Notes under the pieces: model-generated
Told to the model about the DNA's origin: nothing
Seen by the model: only the letters and a program-made list of their open reading frames with translations
Databases searched by the model: none
Assembly (NCBI GenBank): GCA_910591455.2
Contig: OU342814.1
Span: 17,603,303 to 17,667,302 of the forward strand
Length of the DNA stretch: 64,000 bases
Direction: 5' to 3'
Source of the DNA: Pholis gunnellus
Taxonomy: Eukaryota; Chordata; Actinopteri; Perciformes; Pholidae
Part shown: piece by piece, positions 12,973 through 25,755 of the stretch
How the letters are laid out: the number at the start of each line of letters is the position of its first letter
Position numbering within the stretch: the first letter of the stretch is position 1
Program-made: the position numbers and the translations under genes

Positions 12973-15900
12973 TAAAATTACAATATATGCAGAACCAGAT
13001 GACAATATTACTACAAAAGAGCACACACTTACTCCATGAAATATGTGGATCAGAGAAGACGTGAGCTAATCCAGGTGCCGTTAGGACCTGCGCTACAAAT
13101 GTAGCAAGACCTAGGAAGAGGACAGACGCATCAAAGTTGCCCGTTCTCACAGAGGGAGGAGAGACGAGAGATGCTGAGGGGATAAAGCAGTTGACAAGGA
13201 CTAAATGAACACAGTGGCGTGTGCACAGGCCACTGCAAAGGTTTGGGAAAGTTTCAGCAAAAGTTCAGTTAAATTGCGAAGAACTCAAGTCGGGGGGGGG
13301 AAAAAGTGTTGTGATGTCGTTTTAGTTTTCTAAGTTTTAACACCTTGACTCACAGTGAGAAAATTGGCTGTTTTGAAAGCAATTTGTGTCAGTTGCCATG
13401 GCACCAAAAGCAACACGCTTACCTGCCCAGACACCAACTCTCTGGTAACAACAGCTGCTCGTTAATGGAATCACACTAATGTATAGATTCAGAAAAATAA
13501 CAATAAAGACTGGAAACGGGGGTAGAATGCTAGTTTGGCTCTGTCCAAAGGTGATAAAATACAGCGACCAGCTAAAGCTCAACGATGAACTAGTTCTGTC
13601 TTGTTTGTTGAAAGAAGAATGTAATGTTTTATTTATTGTAACTATTCCTTTAACTGATTGAGTTATCACTGAGATAAGCTCAAGAAAGAATGGTCTGTAT
13701 GTAGAAAACAGTATTTGAAGGACATCTGCAGTGCATCAACTTCAGTGTGCCCAAGTTTACAGTTATTCTGTATTTATCTTGAAGAGTGACACGGTATTTT
13801 GTCGTCCCAGTGTCATATTCAAAAGTGCATGAAGGGAAAGAAGAGTTGTAATAATGGTGAAGTGATGGATGGATTTTCCCCTGTGGCGGAGACATTGTGC
13901 TTTTAGATGTAAGTTTTTCTCTCTTTTGTATTTTTTCCTGACTGAACCACAGAACAATATACAACCCAGACAGTTTAAGTCAAGCATTCACTCTATTTTT
14001 TTCACGTCAAGGTGACGGCCGAGAATTATATCAAAAGGATAGAAAATATATTGTAAAATAAAATATCCTTTATAGTAAGCTATAGATGACTTTAAATGAA
14101 AGTTATTGTGCTGCATAAATAACGATATTGTGGCTCCTTTAGTCAAGGCTGTACTAAATTTGTAGCAAAGCAAGACGATGTCAAAAGATTCACCTTGCAG
14201 ATTAAGGGACTTGTTGTGTTTCTTTACAAACACCTGTAGGTGTTTTGCACTTTTAATAAACCAAATTCTGACTGTTCTCACGAAACCATACCAATTTCTA
14301 GATACCATAAATACTACTACTCTTGGAGAGGTAAACACTTTGGAATTATTACTGAAACAGTTATTTGTGTTGCAAGTGCTGCCTTGTCTATACCACTATC
14401 TGTCTTTTTTGTCCTTTGGGGGGGGGGGGGGGGGGGGGGGGTGTCGTTAATGAAACACTTTTCAAGATATCAAAGGTAGCAGATGAACACAGACAAGTTC
14501 ATGTTACATCCTCTGCCATTTTTCTAAATTGAATCTTTGCCAGTAAGTTCACATATCTGCCATTTATATGACATCAGAATATCAATGTCAGACTTTTATT
14601 TTTCGTATGCAGTTGAATGCCCTGAAAACATCAGTCTGTCATTTTTTTTTTGCTGCCAAAGTTAAAACAAGTTCTGGTTATGTAACATTTGAGGTATCTG
14701 ATTTTCTCATTTGTTTGAAGACGGTTAGTGTGCAGTTTAGTGAATCAAATATGGACGACCCACGCTCTCCCAGTCCTGATGAAGCAGATTACTTTAGTAG
14801 CCTTTGTGTTTGAGTGCGCTGGTCTCCTTATTAACAGGAAACACTTCAGTCACAAACACAGGTCAGTGAGTTGTACTGCATACTGGGCTGAACAAAAATG
14901 ATGTGCAACAGGAGTGAACATCAGAATTTTAATTATTTGGACATAATGGAAAATTAATATCATCCACGAGCTAAACGAGGTTAAACCTCAAGCTCGGGCA
15001 TACAAAACCAAAAGGTCACCAGTTGACTGAGCTGACCTGTCAACATTGTCTCACACAAATTCTGAAAGTGTACAGTTTTCAGCGTTTCTGCTCAATAAAA
15101 AAAGACACTACCAAAGTCCAGTGAAGTAACTGGTGTCGTCTTCAAAGAGTTTTTTTTTTTTGCCTCCCTGCTGTGGAAATTACATTTCTGCTTTTCGCTT
15201 GCAAGCTGAACTCTAATTCAATCACAGAATCGGCTGGAAGCAACAGCAACCAGTTTTACACTGCTATTCAAAGGCCAAACACATCAAGATGACAATCTAC
15301 ATGTAGGCGTGATAATGCAGATGATTTAGTAAGAGAAAAATATAGCAACGTATTGCAGGGTTGTGTCTTCTTTGCCGTGTTTCGTGCCTTCACACCGGTT
15401 CACACCATGGCTGATTGATGAATGTCTCTTTAGATGCACCTTTCATCAGCTGTGCCAATGTTTCCAAATATAATTAATATCTAATATCCATGTAAAACAT
15501 GTCACGAAGGAGGGAACTTTTTTTCTTTAAAGTGATTGTTAGTTGAACACACTCTTGCTTCTTCACTGGCAGGTTAGTGTTCAATTGATTTGGCAATAGT
15601 CATGAGTGATAACAGCTAATCTTAATTTACTGTGACAAAATGTGTTTTAGCATGACGCTGAATCCCATTTCAAAAGGATGTCAGGAACAGGCAACAAATC
15701 ACAGTCCCCTTTCTCGCTCAATGTTATCAATTATAGAGTTAATACTTCAACCTGACATATCCAGTTAGTTCAGGCACATCAATTAATAAACCTCTTTTTC
15801 GTTAGCTCATTGATGTAAATCTGAAAACCAAAGAGTAATTCCTCCCACAGTTTTATCATCAAAGACACAGAATAGAGACTGTCACACCCCTGACACCAGT

Positions 15901-16884
15901 GTACACAATCTTCTTGGCATCAGATGCTCACCAGTAAAGCTCAAAGTTTCCTTTCGTTTGTCTGCCACCATTTTAACATTCGTTCTCTATAAGTAACCTG
16001 CAACGGCAGCGCAAGGGTCATTTTGTTTTTTGCAGCAGAAGAGACTTCTCCAATTTCCCACTGGACAAACCGATGATCAGAAATCCTAAACATGTACCAA
16101 AAAAAACAAACCTTTATCTCGCCGACGGTGCTCAGTGCAATCCAGCCCGTCGTCCTAAAGAGAATACAGTATGTGCTGATCTAATTGAATCTGCTGCAAA
16201 TGGGAGGCATCCCCAGTGGGCGCACTCTGCCTGACACCTCTCTAAATGCGAATTGCCGCATGACTGCAACTGTATTGCATACAAAACATTGGTTAACACC
16301 ACAGCAACTGCTTATATTCTCAGGTGATTGGGATTTGGGAGGCACGTCTGAGGTGCAGTGTGAGAGCTGTCAACCTTGTCAGACACAACACATTCTTTGG
16401 TAATCTTCTGCCATTTCAGTTGGCCACTGAGGTGCGGTGCAGCCAAGTGTCGCCTACACAGCAGGCAGAGAGACCCGGGCATGTTTGCCAAGGGAAATTA
16501 CTGTGTACCTGTGGGCTCTCGACAATGGCAATGGCATCGACCCTACCAGATCTTTCATCAGCCAGCAGAGGCCATTAAAGCCTTTAGATGGGCATGTCAG
16601 TCATGAGGGGTTACAGATTCATGGCCGCTAGGTTTAAAAGAAGAGATTTACTTTTGATTTTCCTTATTTTAAATATATTTCACCTTATTTGAGCCTTTCA
16701 TTTTTAGGTTTGTGTTGTTGCAAACCTGTTGTTGTTGACCTGTTTCATTGGAAAATTCAGAGATTTTCCACAGAACAAATTTAATCAGTAAACAAATTAA
16801 AGCTGCCCCGATTAGTCGATACGGCAGAACAACGCAGGGATAGTGCAACGTGACGTCATCTGGCAAGACGTGTGTTGGCCAATT
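12973..16884. other. Intergenic, no gene seen
   Basis: Contains the G24 run. From 16,185 to 16,640 four forward frames overlap with no recognisable similarity, which argues for base composition or conserved non-coding sequence rather than a protein. Confidence 0.6.
14418..14441. repeat. G24 homopolymer
   Basis: Twenty-four consecutive G bases in an AT-rich neighbourhood. The true length is uncertain because such runs are prone to sequencing and assembly error. Confidence 0.85.
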
Positions 16885-17085
16885 ATGCGGATGCTAGTCG
16901 CATGTCGATGTGTCCTTGAGCAACACACTTAACCCCAAAATTGCCTACGCTGTGTGTGAATGCGTTAGTCTGATAGGCAGGTGGCACTTAGCCCCTGCCA
17001 TCAGTGTGAATGGGTGAATGATGACGAGTAGTGTGAAAGCGCTTTGAGTGGTCGGAAAGACTAGAAAAGTGCTGGCCACCCTGTA
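16885..17085. repeat. Dispersed SINE- or MITE-like repeat
   Basis: The phrases gtgtccttgagcaacacact, gataggcaggtggcac, gtgtgaatgggtgaatga and agcgctttgagtggtcgg, in this order, are characteristic of a very common fish repeat. The ends are not sharply defined here, and the class is uncertain. Confidence 0.6.
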
Positions 17086-18342
17086 TTGGCTTTTATTTGA
17101 CACTTGATGAACACATGTTGCAGCACTTCTTCAGACCCTTGAGAGGGTGGATATGTCCCTGAGGGGTCAGTGCATTAATCAACATAAAACAGCGGAGACG
17201 TTCTCCATATCTTTGATGCTGGAACAAATCTATTTCAGGAAATTTGTTTTTGTGTTGGGGACTTGTGTGCACTGCGATGCAGTAATGCTGCGGGGTTCAT
17301 TATACGGACAAATGAAGCTCAGTTCCTGAAAAAACTCTATACCTATTAGGTGATAATAAGAAACTAGGGGGATGCATTATACCTGGATATCAGCAACCAT
17401 GGCTGTCTTCTTCTCCCTGGCTCAGTCAACTGTCGGTTTTCTTTGTTTCTGCAGAGTCTCAAAAGAACATTTTGTCTCATTTGTTTTAGATCTGACTTGC
17501 TGCAGTTTCACTCCACTAAAACAAGGTTACCGACATCAACCTTTTAAAGATCAAAACTTGTAAGAAATCTTTGTCTACTGCTCAGGGCACTCGAAGAAGG
17601 AGGATTATACTTTCTGAAAGGTTGCTGTTCTGTTATCATTTGTCCCCACATCCGTTTCCATACTTGTGTTTCATTGAGCAGATACTCCTAAAAACTAGCC
17701 TTTAACAGCAGTTATTTAAAAGCATTTATATTGGAGTTGTAGTAGTTTGCACCGTCCATCTCAATTTTATAACCAAGGATCCTAATAGCACTACTATTTC
17801 ATACCCTTTCTACCCTTTGCATCCTATGCTGCAGGGATATACACATTTTCAGCTTTAATTTGTATTTTCTTTGTGTCTGTTATCTTAAAAGTTTAACTAG
17901 ACGTAGTGTATCGACCACACTCGGCACTGCTACCAGCTGGCAGAGTCACTGTGGGTGTATTTTATAAGGAAGCTGAAAGAAAATCAAAGCCCTGAGCAAC
18001 AAGCAAATCAAGTAAAAAGGGACCTTATTTGAAGCTGCAATTAAAATGTTTCTGCAATGGCAAAAAGACATTAATTACAAAACCATGTTAATGAAAATGG
18101 CTGCTAAAAAGATTTGTAGAAACACAGAAAATTGGAAAGAATACAGAGTGTTGCCATGGTGATGCTTGGCAGTCAACAGAGAGCTTGTGTGAGCTTTCTT
18201 CCTCCTCCTTCTGAAAGCTGATTGAGTTGACCGGTGAGTAGCGGAGAAGAATGCCACCGACAGCCCATCCATTCCCCTGATTAATCCTCCATGCTTTCCC
18301 ATTTTTCATTCATTTTAATCATTAATGCTACAGTCGCCATGC

Positions 18343-18344
<2 letters not shown>

Positions 18345-18386
<42 letters not shown>
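18345..18386. repeat. (GT)21 microsatellite
   Basis: Forty-two bases of perfect GT repeat. Confidence 0.95.
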
Positions 18387-18387
<1 letters not shown>

Positions 18388-18654
18388 GGAGAGAGCTGTC
18401 AGGGACACTTCTTTAAAGGTCTTTTAGTGTGGAGGAACATCAGAATATTTAATATTTGCATACAGGCCCAGATCAGTTCTAAGTCCTCAGTTACAGTCAT
18501 GAGCGTTAATTATTCTTATAGTAAATTCAATCGTTTTTCATGTAAAAACATCCAACACTCTGTTTCCAGCCTGTCAAGTATGAAAATGTGTTACTTTTCT
18601 TCATCATGTGTGATTGTAAATTGAATACGTTTTGGAATATGCATTGAAGTAGTC

Positions 18655-19030
18655 CCCTTTGACTCTGAGAAATGATTTTGGACATTCCTTCTAGTATTTT
18701 GGACTATTTCTTGACGAAACCATTAACAAATCAGTAAATTAGTTGTAAGTTATTTATCAAGAAAAAATGCCATACATTTGATTTTTGAAGGTTGGCAAAT
18801 GTGAGGAATTGCTGATTTGATCTGATATAGATATATTTTAAAGTAAATATTTTGGGATTTTTTAATGTTCAGACAAAAAAAAGCATTTCAAATACATCAA
18901 CTTAGCCGCTGTTATATTTTGAGGGGCATTTTCCACCATCTTTCAAAGTGTTATATAATAATCGAGTAATTGCATAGTTAATAAAATAATCTTTGTGAAT
19001 CAATAATGGAAGTAATTGTTAGTTTTAGCC
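18655..19030. repeat. Dispersed repeat with TAATCGATTAATC-like core (split copy)
   Basis: Two parts, at 18,655-18,780 (ttggactatttcttgacgaa, aacaaatcagtaaattag) and 18,955-19,030 (aataatcgagtaattgcata, atggaagtaattgttagttt), fit opposite ends of the same repeat family separated by about 180 bp. Confidence 0.45.
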
Positions 19031-22000
19031 TTATGCAGTGTAGAAATATTGCATCATGGAGCTGAGTTTGAAAGGATCACGCTGTTTCTGTAAAAACCAC
19101 TCAGCCTACGGTGTTTTCATTATAAAGATCTGAAATCATCGGCAAGAAGAAAAGAACCAATTTGAGATGACGTATACCTAATTAACATCCAACATGCTAA
19201 TCCAAAGCTAAGGTATTTATTTAAGTCATCATAGCCTCTGCAAATGGACCACTAATGATATGCAATGGTGTATTTAATGGGATTTAAAATGGTTAAAGTA
19301 ATCACAGTTGATGTACATAATGGCCGAGTTGTGTTTGTGCTGCCCCTTCATGATCGTTTAACGTCTACACAGGAAATGTCTCTTGGCACCTGGGAGACTG
19401 AGGTTTAGTCCACCTCCAGTAGGAGAGAGCTCACAACAAAGAGTCTTATCTTATGATGACTCCATATGACATCAGACATTTAGTTAGCCAGTGTTCAAAC
19501 ATAGTCAGAAGAAAGCTATCTGATGAATTGAGATTGGTGTAATAAATGAATGTAAGTGGATTACCTAAATACAATTTTAGCCACGGGAGAAAGGTGAGAT
19601 GTGTTTTGGCCCTAACGCATTACTTCTTCTTTTAGCTTTTGTTCTCCAGTAATCCATTTTTACAAGTTTACTATACCAGTTGTAATACAGTAAAAATACT
19701 ACCTACAATCTGGATACTGGATATCTGAAGTACTGTATAGCTATTACATAAGACTAATACACTAACAAACCTGAAAGCAGACCACTGCATTCTCCAGAGG
19801 AGGATTGTATAATGAAGGGGAGGAGCCTAAGAGAAGAGATTCATCCACAGATCACTAACACAAAGAAATGGAGAGCAGAAGTGCCCTCACGCGTTCTTGT
19901 GCACAGATAATTCTTTATCATTTACCATTCATAATTAACTTTCCATCACTGCTCTCGACCTTTTTCTTTGATGTATAATGCATCCTGTTTCCCAGTTGAC
20001 TGGTCTGTTAATCTGTACAATAATTAACAAGGTTTATGTTTTGTTCTTTGAATCTCTTCAGAGGGACGGTTCTGACACAACTTCTACTTTGAAACACTTA
20101 AAGGCGTATACTCTAATCCATTTTAAAAATGCAAATGTTTCTTATTAGTCCTTGATTAGCATCCTAAAGTGAATTCATACTTTATTTTTTTCTATTTAAA
20201 ACAATAGTATGGGGAGTTATGTTTAATTGACAGTTTACCTTTTGGAGGGCAGCGTATGAAATTTGAATCACAAACCTGCATCTTGGCGACTCTGGGACCG
20301 CGCAAACCAGCTAAAAACACAACATTGATATATTATCAACTTTTAAGTTGATATGATAATAAATTCCTTATTTATACATCCAGCAGTTACGGATAAATAT
20401 AAATTCAATATTTATTTTAGTCTTAGCTCTGTTTTTGGTCTCCACCAGAGTGAAATAGACTCTTTAATAAGCTACTAAATGCTCCCCTGTGTTCACCAGC
20501 TTGTTGCTAACTTTGTCTGAAAGAGATGCTGATGAGTGAAACTAAAACAATGAGATGGAAGATGCTGAAACCTTCCGTATTTAATCAATTGATTTACACC
20601 AACTATTTATCAGGCAACGAGTTGTCTCTCAACTTTTTTTTTTCTATTGTCCTGTTTGAAAACACAGCAACAGAACATCCCTTCGTGTCCTTGTTATTTT
20701 GCACACACTGGCAATCCGTGCTTTGAAACACGAGGCGTGATGTAGGCATTCTGACATTATGTTGGAAGGCCATTGTTTGGATTGAAATGGCTTTGACTTT
20801 TTTTTCCCCTGGTCTTGCAGCTCTACCTACTCAAAGCAGCCACGGTAAAGTACAAATCGATTCACACCCAAACAAATAGATAATGACTCCTGTGCAGCAA
20901 CAGTAACAAAGAAAAGTAGCACCGATCTTAAACGCTGCTCAACATACATGCGCTGAAAAAGTGTCATTCTTGAGTTGCGATCATTCATTTTCTGCGTGTC
21001 CTGTCAAGGTGATACCTCAAACATGCATGCACAAGCTACAGACTCAGTGGTTGAGTGTCTGGTTTCTAGCAAAGGCGTAGAATTGTCCAATCTTTGCCAG
21101 GTCCTCTCCTTTCACTAATGCCTAATCCCCACGGCATCCATCTGGACAAGAAACAGCTGAAATCTAATAGTTAAAATCTGGACTCTGCAATGCATTAGAG
21201 GAAACACTTGGCTCTTCAGAGCAGCAAGTACTCTCACAGTCATCTTTGAGCCAACCTTGTGTGGTGGACAGCTCAGCCCTCGGCACTCTCAATGATTATC
21301 GGACTGATTAACACAATATATGAAAACCTTGACCGGTGCAAGAGGCATCCCTTGTGTTAGGGAGTTTCAGCTCGGTTGGGATTGAAGTCTTCATGGATCA
21401 TTTGTAAATGTGAGGGATTTTACATATCGAGCGATACCCACGTCAGTCAGTAGCGCCACAAAGCCAGCTTACATCTTGTAAAATCAGTATTTCACTGCAA
21501 GATATTGGTCCGGATAATATTCACTAAAACTCGATGGGGCCCAGCCGTTTTTGAAGTTGAACTGAGCTGATTCCTCTTAACTCATCACCTAAGCTAGGCA
21601 TTGTATAGCTGAATGTAAGCCTGATTCAGCAGCGGCATTTGGTGATATTAAGTTTAAAATGTATTCCGAAACCAGCTTTGGAGGATAGTTAAAGAGACAG
21701 CTTTAGTTTATATCTGTTCAAATTGTATCTGATTGTGTTACTGAAGTAAAACAGGAATTATTGTAAGGTTTACTTATAAAATAAACAATGAAACATGTAT
21801 TGTGACTTATAGTGCCTCCTCGTACAACCGGGCAAAGCTATCACTTGATTCGCATTTAAGGTACAAATACTGAAAACATGTGAGTAAACGTTCAAGTTCA
21901 AACGGGTATTCTTCGTCCGCAGAGTGCCACCTGTCTGGAGTTAGGAAGACATCATTGATATTGCAATAATTACCATCAGTTATCCAGAGGAGAGAGAGGA

Positions 22001-23645
22001 GGATCTTTTTCACGGCTTAAATTAAAAGGACATTTTATCTCTTTTCATTCTTAACTGGTTTTCTTGCATGTGATGCTCATCCTAATTAATCTCGTTATAA
22101 AACTAGGTGCAGGGGCTGACCTTTTCAGGTGAACAGTCACAAAGTGGTAGACATTCCTTACATCCTGACACTTCCGCAGTCAAAAGGTTATATTGAGAAG
22201 CACATAACATCCTGACCCGTCCGAGTGTGTCTCCGCTTTATCAATTTATTTTATTAACTCCAGTTGGAACATTGTCTTCTGCATTTTAAACTCCTTCAAA
22301 CTTTTTTTTTTTTCTCGGAGCAGAATAGTAAATGCTGCCACCGGGGCTCTTTGGGATCGATGTGTTGCTCTACGTCGGACGCCCACCTAAGACCATGATG
22401 TGGTACGGATGCCAAAACAATCGCTTAGCTGAGACAGTTGAAGAATATAAACATGTTTTTTCACAAGATGACATTTGAACACACCATGTTAACATGAAAG
22501 TGTAACAGAGATGCTCACAAGTTATTTTTTTTTTGCAAGTCTAAGTCAGGTCTCAAGTCTCTTATGGTTGTAATGAGCGTTTGTCTGAAAGATGCCGTCA
22601 GGCTTTCTAAGAACTCTGCATAGCTATATCTCAGAAATTCAAAGCAGGTGCTACGCTATCGTCTGTCCTTCATCTACTAGCACAGAGTATCAGTGTTTGT
22701 GTTGTCACAATACTGGAATTTCTAACTTTTACCTTGAAAAATATCTCTACCAAATATAATAACTCTGATACGAATTATCAGGGGATCCGTACGGTCCTTT
22801 ACCCCATCAATATATATTATATAAGGTATATATTTTTATCTTTCATACAATCGTTTTTTTAAATAAAACATGTTAATCAGTCTAAATGAAGGAACACTGT
22901 TATCTCCTGGCCTGAATCACATCCCTCAGAGACTTAATCTATCAATTATCTCTGCATATGCATACAGTATGTCTTTTATCGAATGCAGTATCTTTAATTA
23001 AACAAATGAACACTGGAGTTTAAAACGTTGGCCTGAGCGTGAATGTGCACTCTGTTTGCTTCTGGAGCTGCCAGAAACCATTTCCTTCAGAGTTTGTAAC
23101 GCCTACTTCTGTTCAGCGGAATCATCCGCTGACTATAAACACTGTCGGACGGACGAGCCAATCAAACGGCAACGATCTTTAATCTGCTGTATCTTTTTTT
23201 CAAAGCGTCACTGTTGCAAAGATATCATTCTAGTGATCTCATTTACCTTAAATTAGTCTGTCAAATACTCGTCGAAAGCACTTCAACACGTTTTGTGTTT
23301 GAGGTCAAAGGTGAACACAAAGAGGACAGTAGCTTCCTGCGTCACAGTATGAGGTCATGCTGAGCAGTCGTCATCGCTTCCTGTCAAATTCAACACGGGG
23401 TCAACGTGACTGTGTGTGTGTTTTGGACATTTTTCTTTCTTATCAAGTGATGAGCCACATAAAGACAAATAAACTAATCTGACAATTATGTCCTCAGATA
23501 TTTTAGCACATTCAGTGCTGTAGAGTGGAATATGAGCAAGAAGCAATAGTCACATCACAAATACCCACAAGGACACCACATGACATAAAGTAGTAGTGGG
23601 CGAGGAAAGAGAACAAAGAGCAGCATAATTATAGGTGTTATTTCA

Positions 23646-24120
23646 CATGGTGTTCTCCAAAAAGAGAAAAGTGGTCACAGTGAGGACAGACTGTTATAGG
23701 TGAATTCTTCCTACGGGCAGTTAAAAACTTTTTTAAAAGTGTGTCTCATATGTTCAGAGACTGTGGCGATAATTAAAAGCAGCAATGTGGAGCGCCACTA
23801 CGAGACAAAGCATAACTCATTTTTAGCAAACGTACCCACTCAAATGCCAAATAAAGTCACAAATAATAAACAATATATGAGCCCATTACAGAATCCTAAC
23901 ACGTTAATTCACCGTCCAATGACGCTGACAGAGAGGAATAGAGCTGAACGTTGGTTTCCATGACCACAGATAAAGTCCCTGCACACAAATTTCTCTTATT
24001 AGAAGATGAGAAAAATATAATATCGTGGTTTTATTTGGTTGACATCACTTCACACCTGAATGAACTGAATTTAAAGCTGCAGGGCAATTCAGTGAAACAC
24101 ATTTTTCTAAAATGAAATAC
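23646..24120 (+). pseudogene. Decayed hAT transposase (ZBED/GTF2IRD2-like), N- and C-terminal pieces
   Basis: The frame from 23700 contains CLICSETVAIIKSSN and then VERHYETKH, a C-x2-C-x14-H-x4-H finger like the BED-type finger at the N-terminus of hAT transposases. The words FSKKRKVV just upstream (about 23,650) fit the usual N-terminal lead but lie in another frame. A second open stretch from 23960 reads FLLLEDEKN, then DITSHLNELNLKLQG (LNELNLKLQG at 24056-24085), a hallmark segment from the middle of such transposases, and stops at 24113-24115. The sequence between is too short for the real protein, so this is an internally deleted, frameshifted relic. Confidence 0.75.
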
Positions 24121-24129
24121 TTTATTTTC

Positions 24130-24158
24130 AGCTTTTGTTTAAGCTCTAAACAAAAGCT
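24130..24158. repeat. Perfect 12-bp hairpin next to hAT relic
   Basis: agcttttgttta and taaacaaaagct are separated by 5 bases (agctc). It lies just beyond the hAT relic at 23,646-24,120. Confidence 0.6.
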
Positions 24159-25716
24159 TTCTGTTATGTAATTTATTAAACAAGAGAAGAGCATTTATTT
24201 ATTATTAGACTATGTATTATTTATGATTCATCCAGTTCAATTTTAAATCTGACAATAATTATTGTTTAGATATTATTCAATTGAACTTTTTGACTGTCAG
24301 TTGTTGACTACATAAATATGTTAACTGTTGGCTACTTCAATATATATATGGGACTAAATCATAGCACGTTAGACATGATTGAGATGTTCCGGACCTTTGC
24401 ATGAGGAAATTATCTCCAACTGGACCTCGTTGAACTTTAATTGAATAACACAGTCTACGGTCCAGGTGAATGCGGCGTTCACACATATAGATTAAAAGTA
24501 TAGTAGGCAGTGTCTGGCCTCTAATGAAGCTGTATCTTATGGGTATGTTGCCAAGACAGCATATCATTTACATACTCGCTCTGACTGGACAGTTGTTCTC
24601 TTATGTAGTTTTTTTCCCCCGTGCTGAAGAGCTTTATTTTTTTTATTTGAGGTACGAATGGTTGAAACTGAGCTTTTCTGAGCTTTTCAATCTCTGTAGC
24701 TCATTAAGCAGGCATTTTTAACAGCATTTGCAATATTGGTCAGAAATTTGCAAAAAATTTCCCTCAAATTGTTTGACTTTAAGAGTCTTCATCAGTCAAC
24801 GCTGATCTATTGACTGTGTGGTATTGTGGCGCCATCACCATGGCACTATGTCTTCTGTTTTCACACCAGCACAACACAGCACAGAAATAGTGCTGTTTAG
24901 ACTTAATTGGTCTTCAATACGTCAACAGCCTTTGTCAATATTTTGCCCTGTTTGTGTGAGTATGTGTGAATTCATTTACCCAAAATTGCAAATATCTGAT
25001 TCCGTTTGTCAGAAGACAGATGATTTTGCTGCTGCCAGATTGCTACCACCCACATAATTAGTTACTCGCCTACGACACGTCAAATCGATTAACTGCAGGA
25101 ACGGAGTTTGAAGAGTCAGATAAGTTTCTGAATGACTAATCACTTAGTGCAGGCGCAAATGTAATGAAAAGGAGAGATTCCTGTAGAGATACCAACAAGT
25201 ACAGATTCTGTTTTGTCCCATGATGCATTGATGGCAGGAACCTCATCTAGATCTCATTAATAGGCTTACTTTAGCTGGACGTGATCTCAGCTACCTTAAT
25301 CTACTCATTGGAGAATACAGTAAAGTTTGTCTGCTTGTTGTAATGGCAGCGTCTGAACTTTGAGTGAACATATAGCTGAACAAAGAAGGTAAGGAAGGTC
25401 ATCAAGTAGTGCGCTAGTGGAAAATGGTACTGCCAAGTTGTCAACTTCTCAATGAAGTCAATCAATTACTCTCATCTCTGTCATTCTTCAAATGTACTTG
25501 TCAGTACTACTATTATCATCATAGTTTGAGTGTAATCACAAGTGGTAAAATCTCATCTCAGATGCAGGTTCAATATGGATACACGATGAAGAATTTGAAA
25601 CATTTTAAGAAAGACCTCATATATAAACAAACAGGCATAAGAGGCTTGGTGGGACACAAACTGCATGATGATGAATTCCACAGACCTCCCTTGAAATAAT
25701 GGCTGACATTTACAAA

Positions 25717-25755
25717 GTGTGTGTGTGTGTGTGTTTTGGTGTGTGTGTGTGTGTG
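25717..25755. repeat. Interrupted (GT)n microsatellite
   Basis: GT repeats broken once by ttttgg. Confidence 0.9.

Larger units (their letters stand above)
17086..23645. other. Intergenic, no gene seen
   Basis: Contains the (GT)21 tract and a split repeat copy (18,655-19,030). A homeodomain-motif-rich stretch at 19,185-19,380 and one of two near-identical 25-mers (22,076-22,100) are described among the findings. No gene. Confidence 0.6.
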
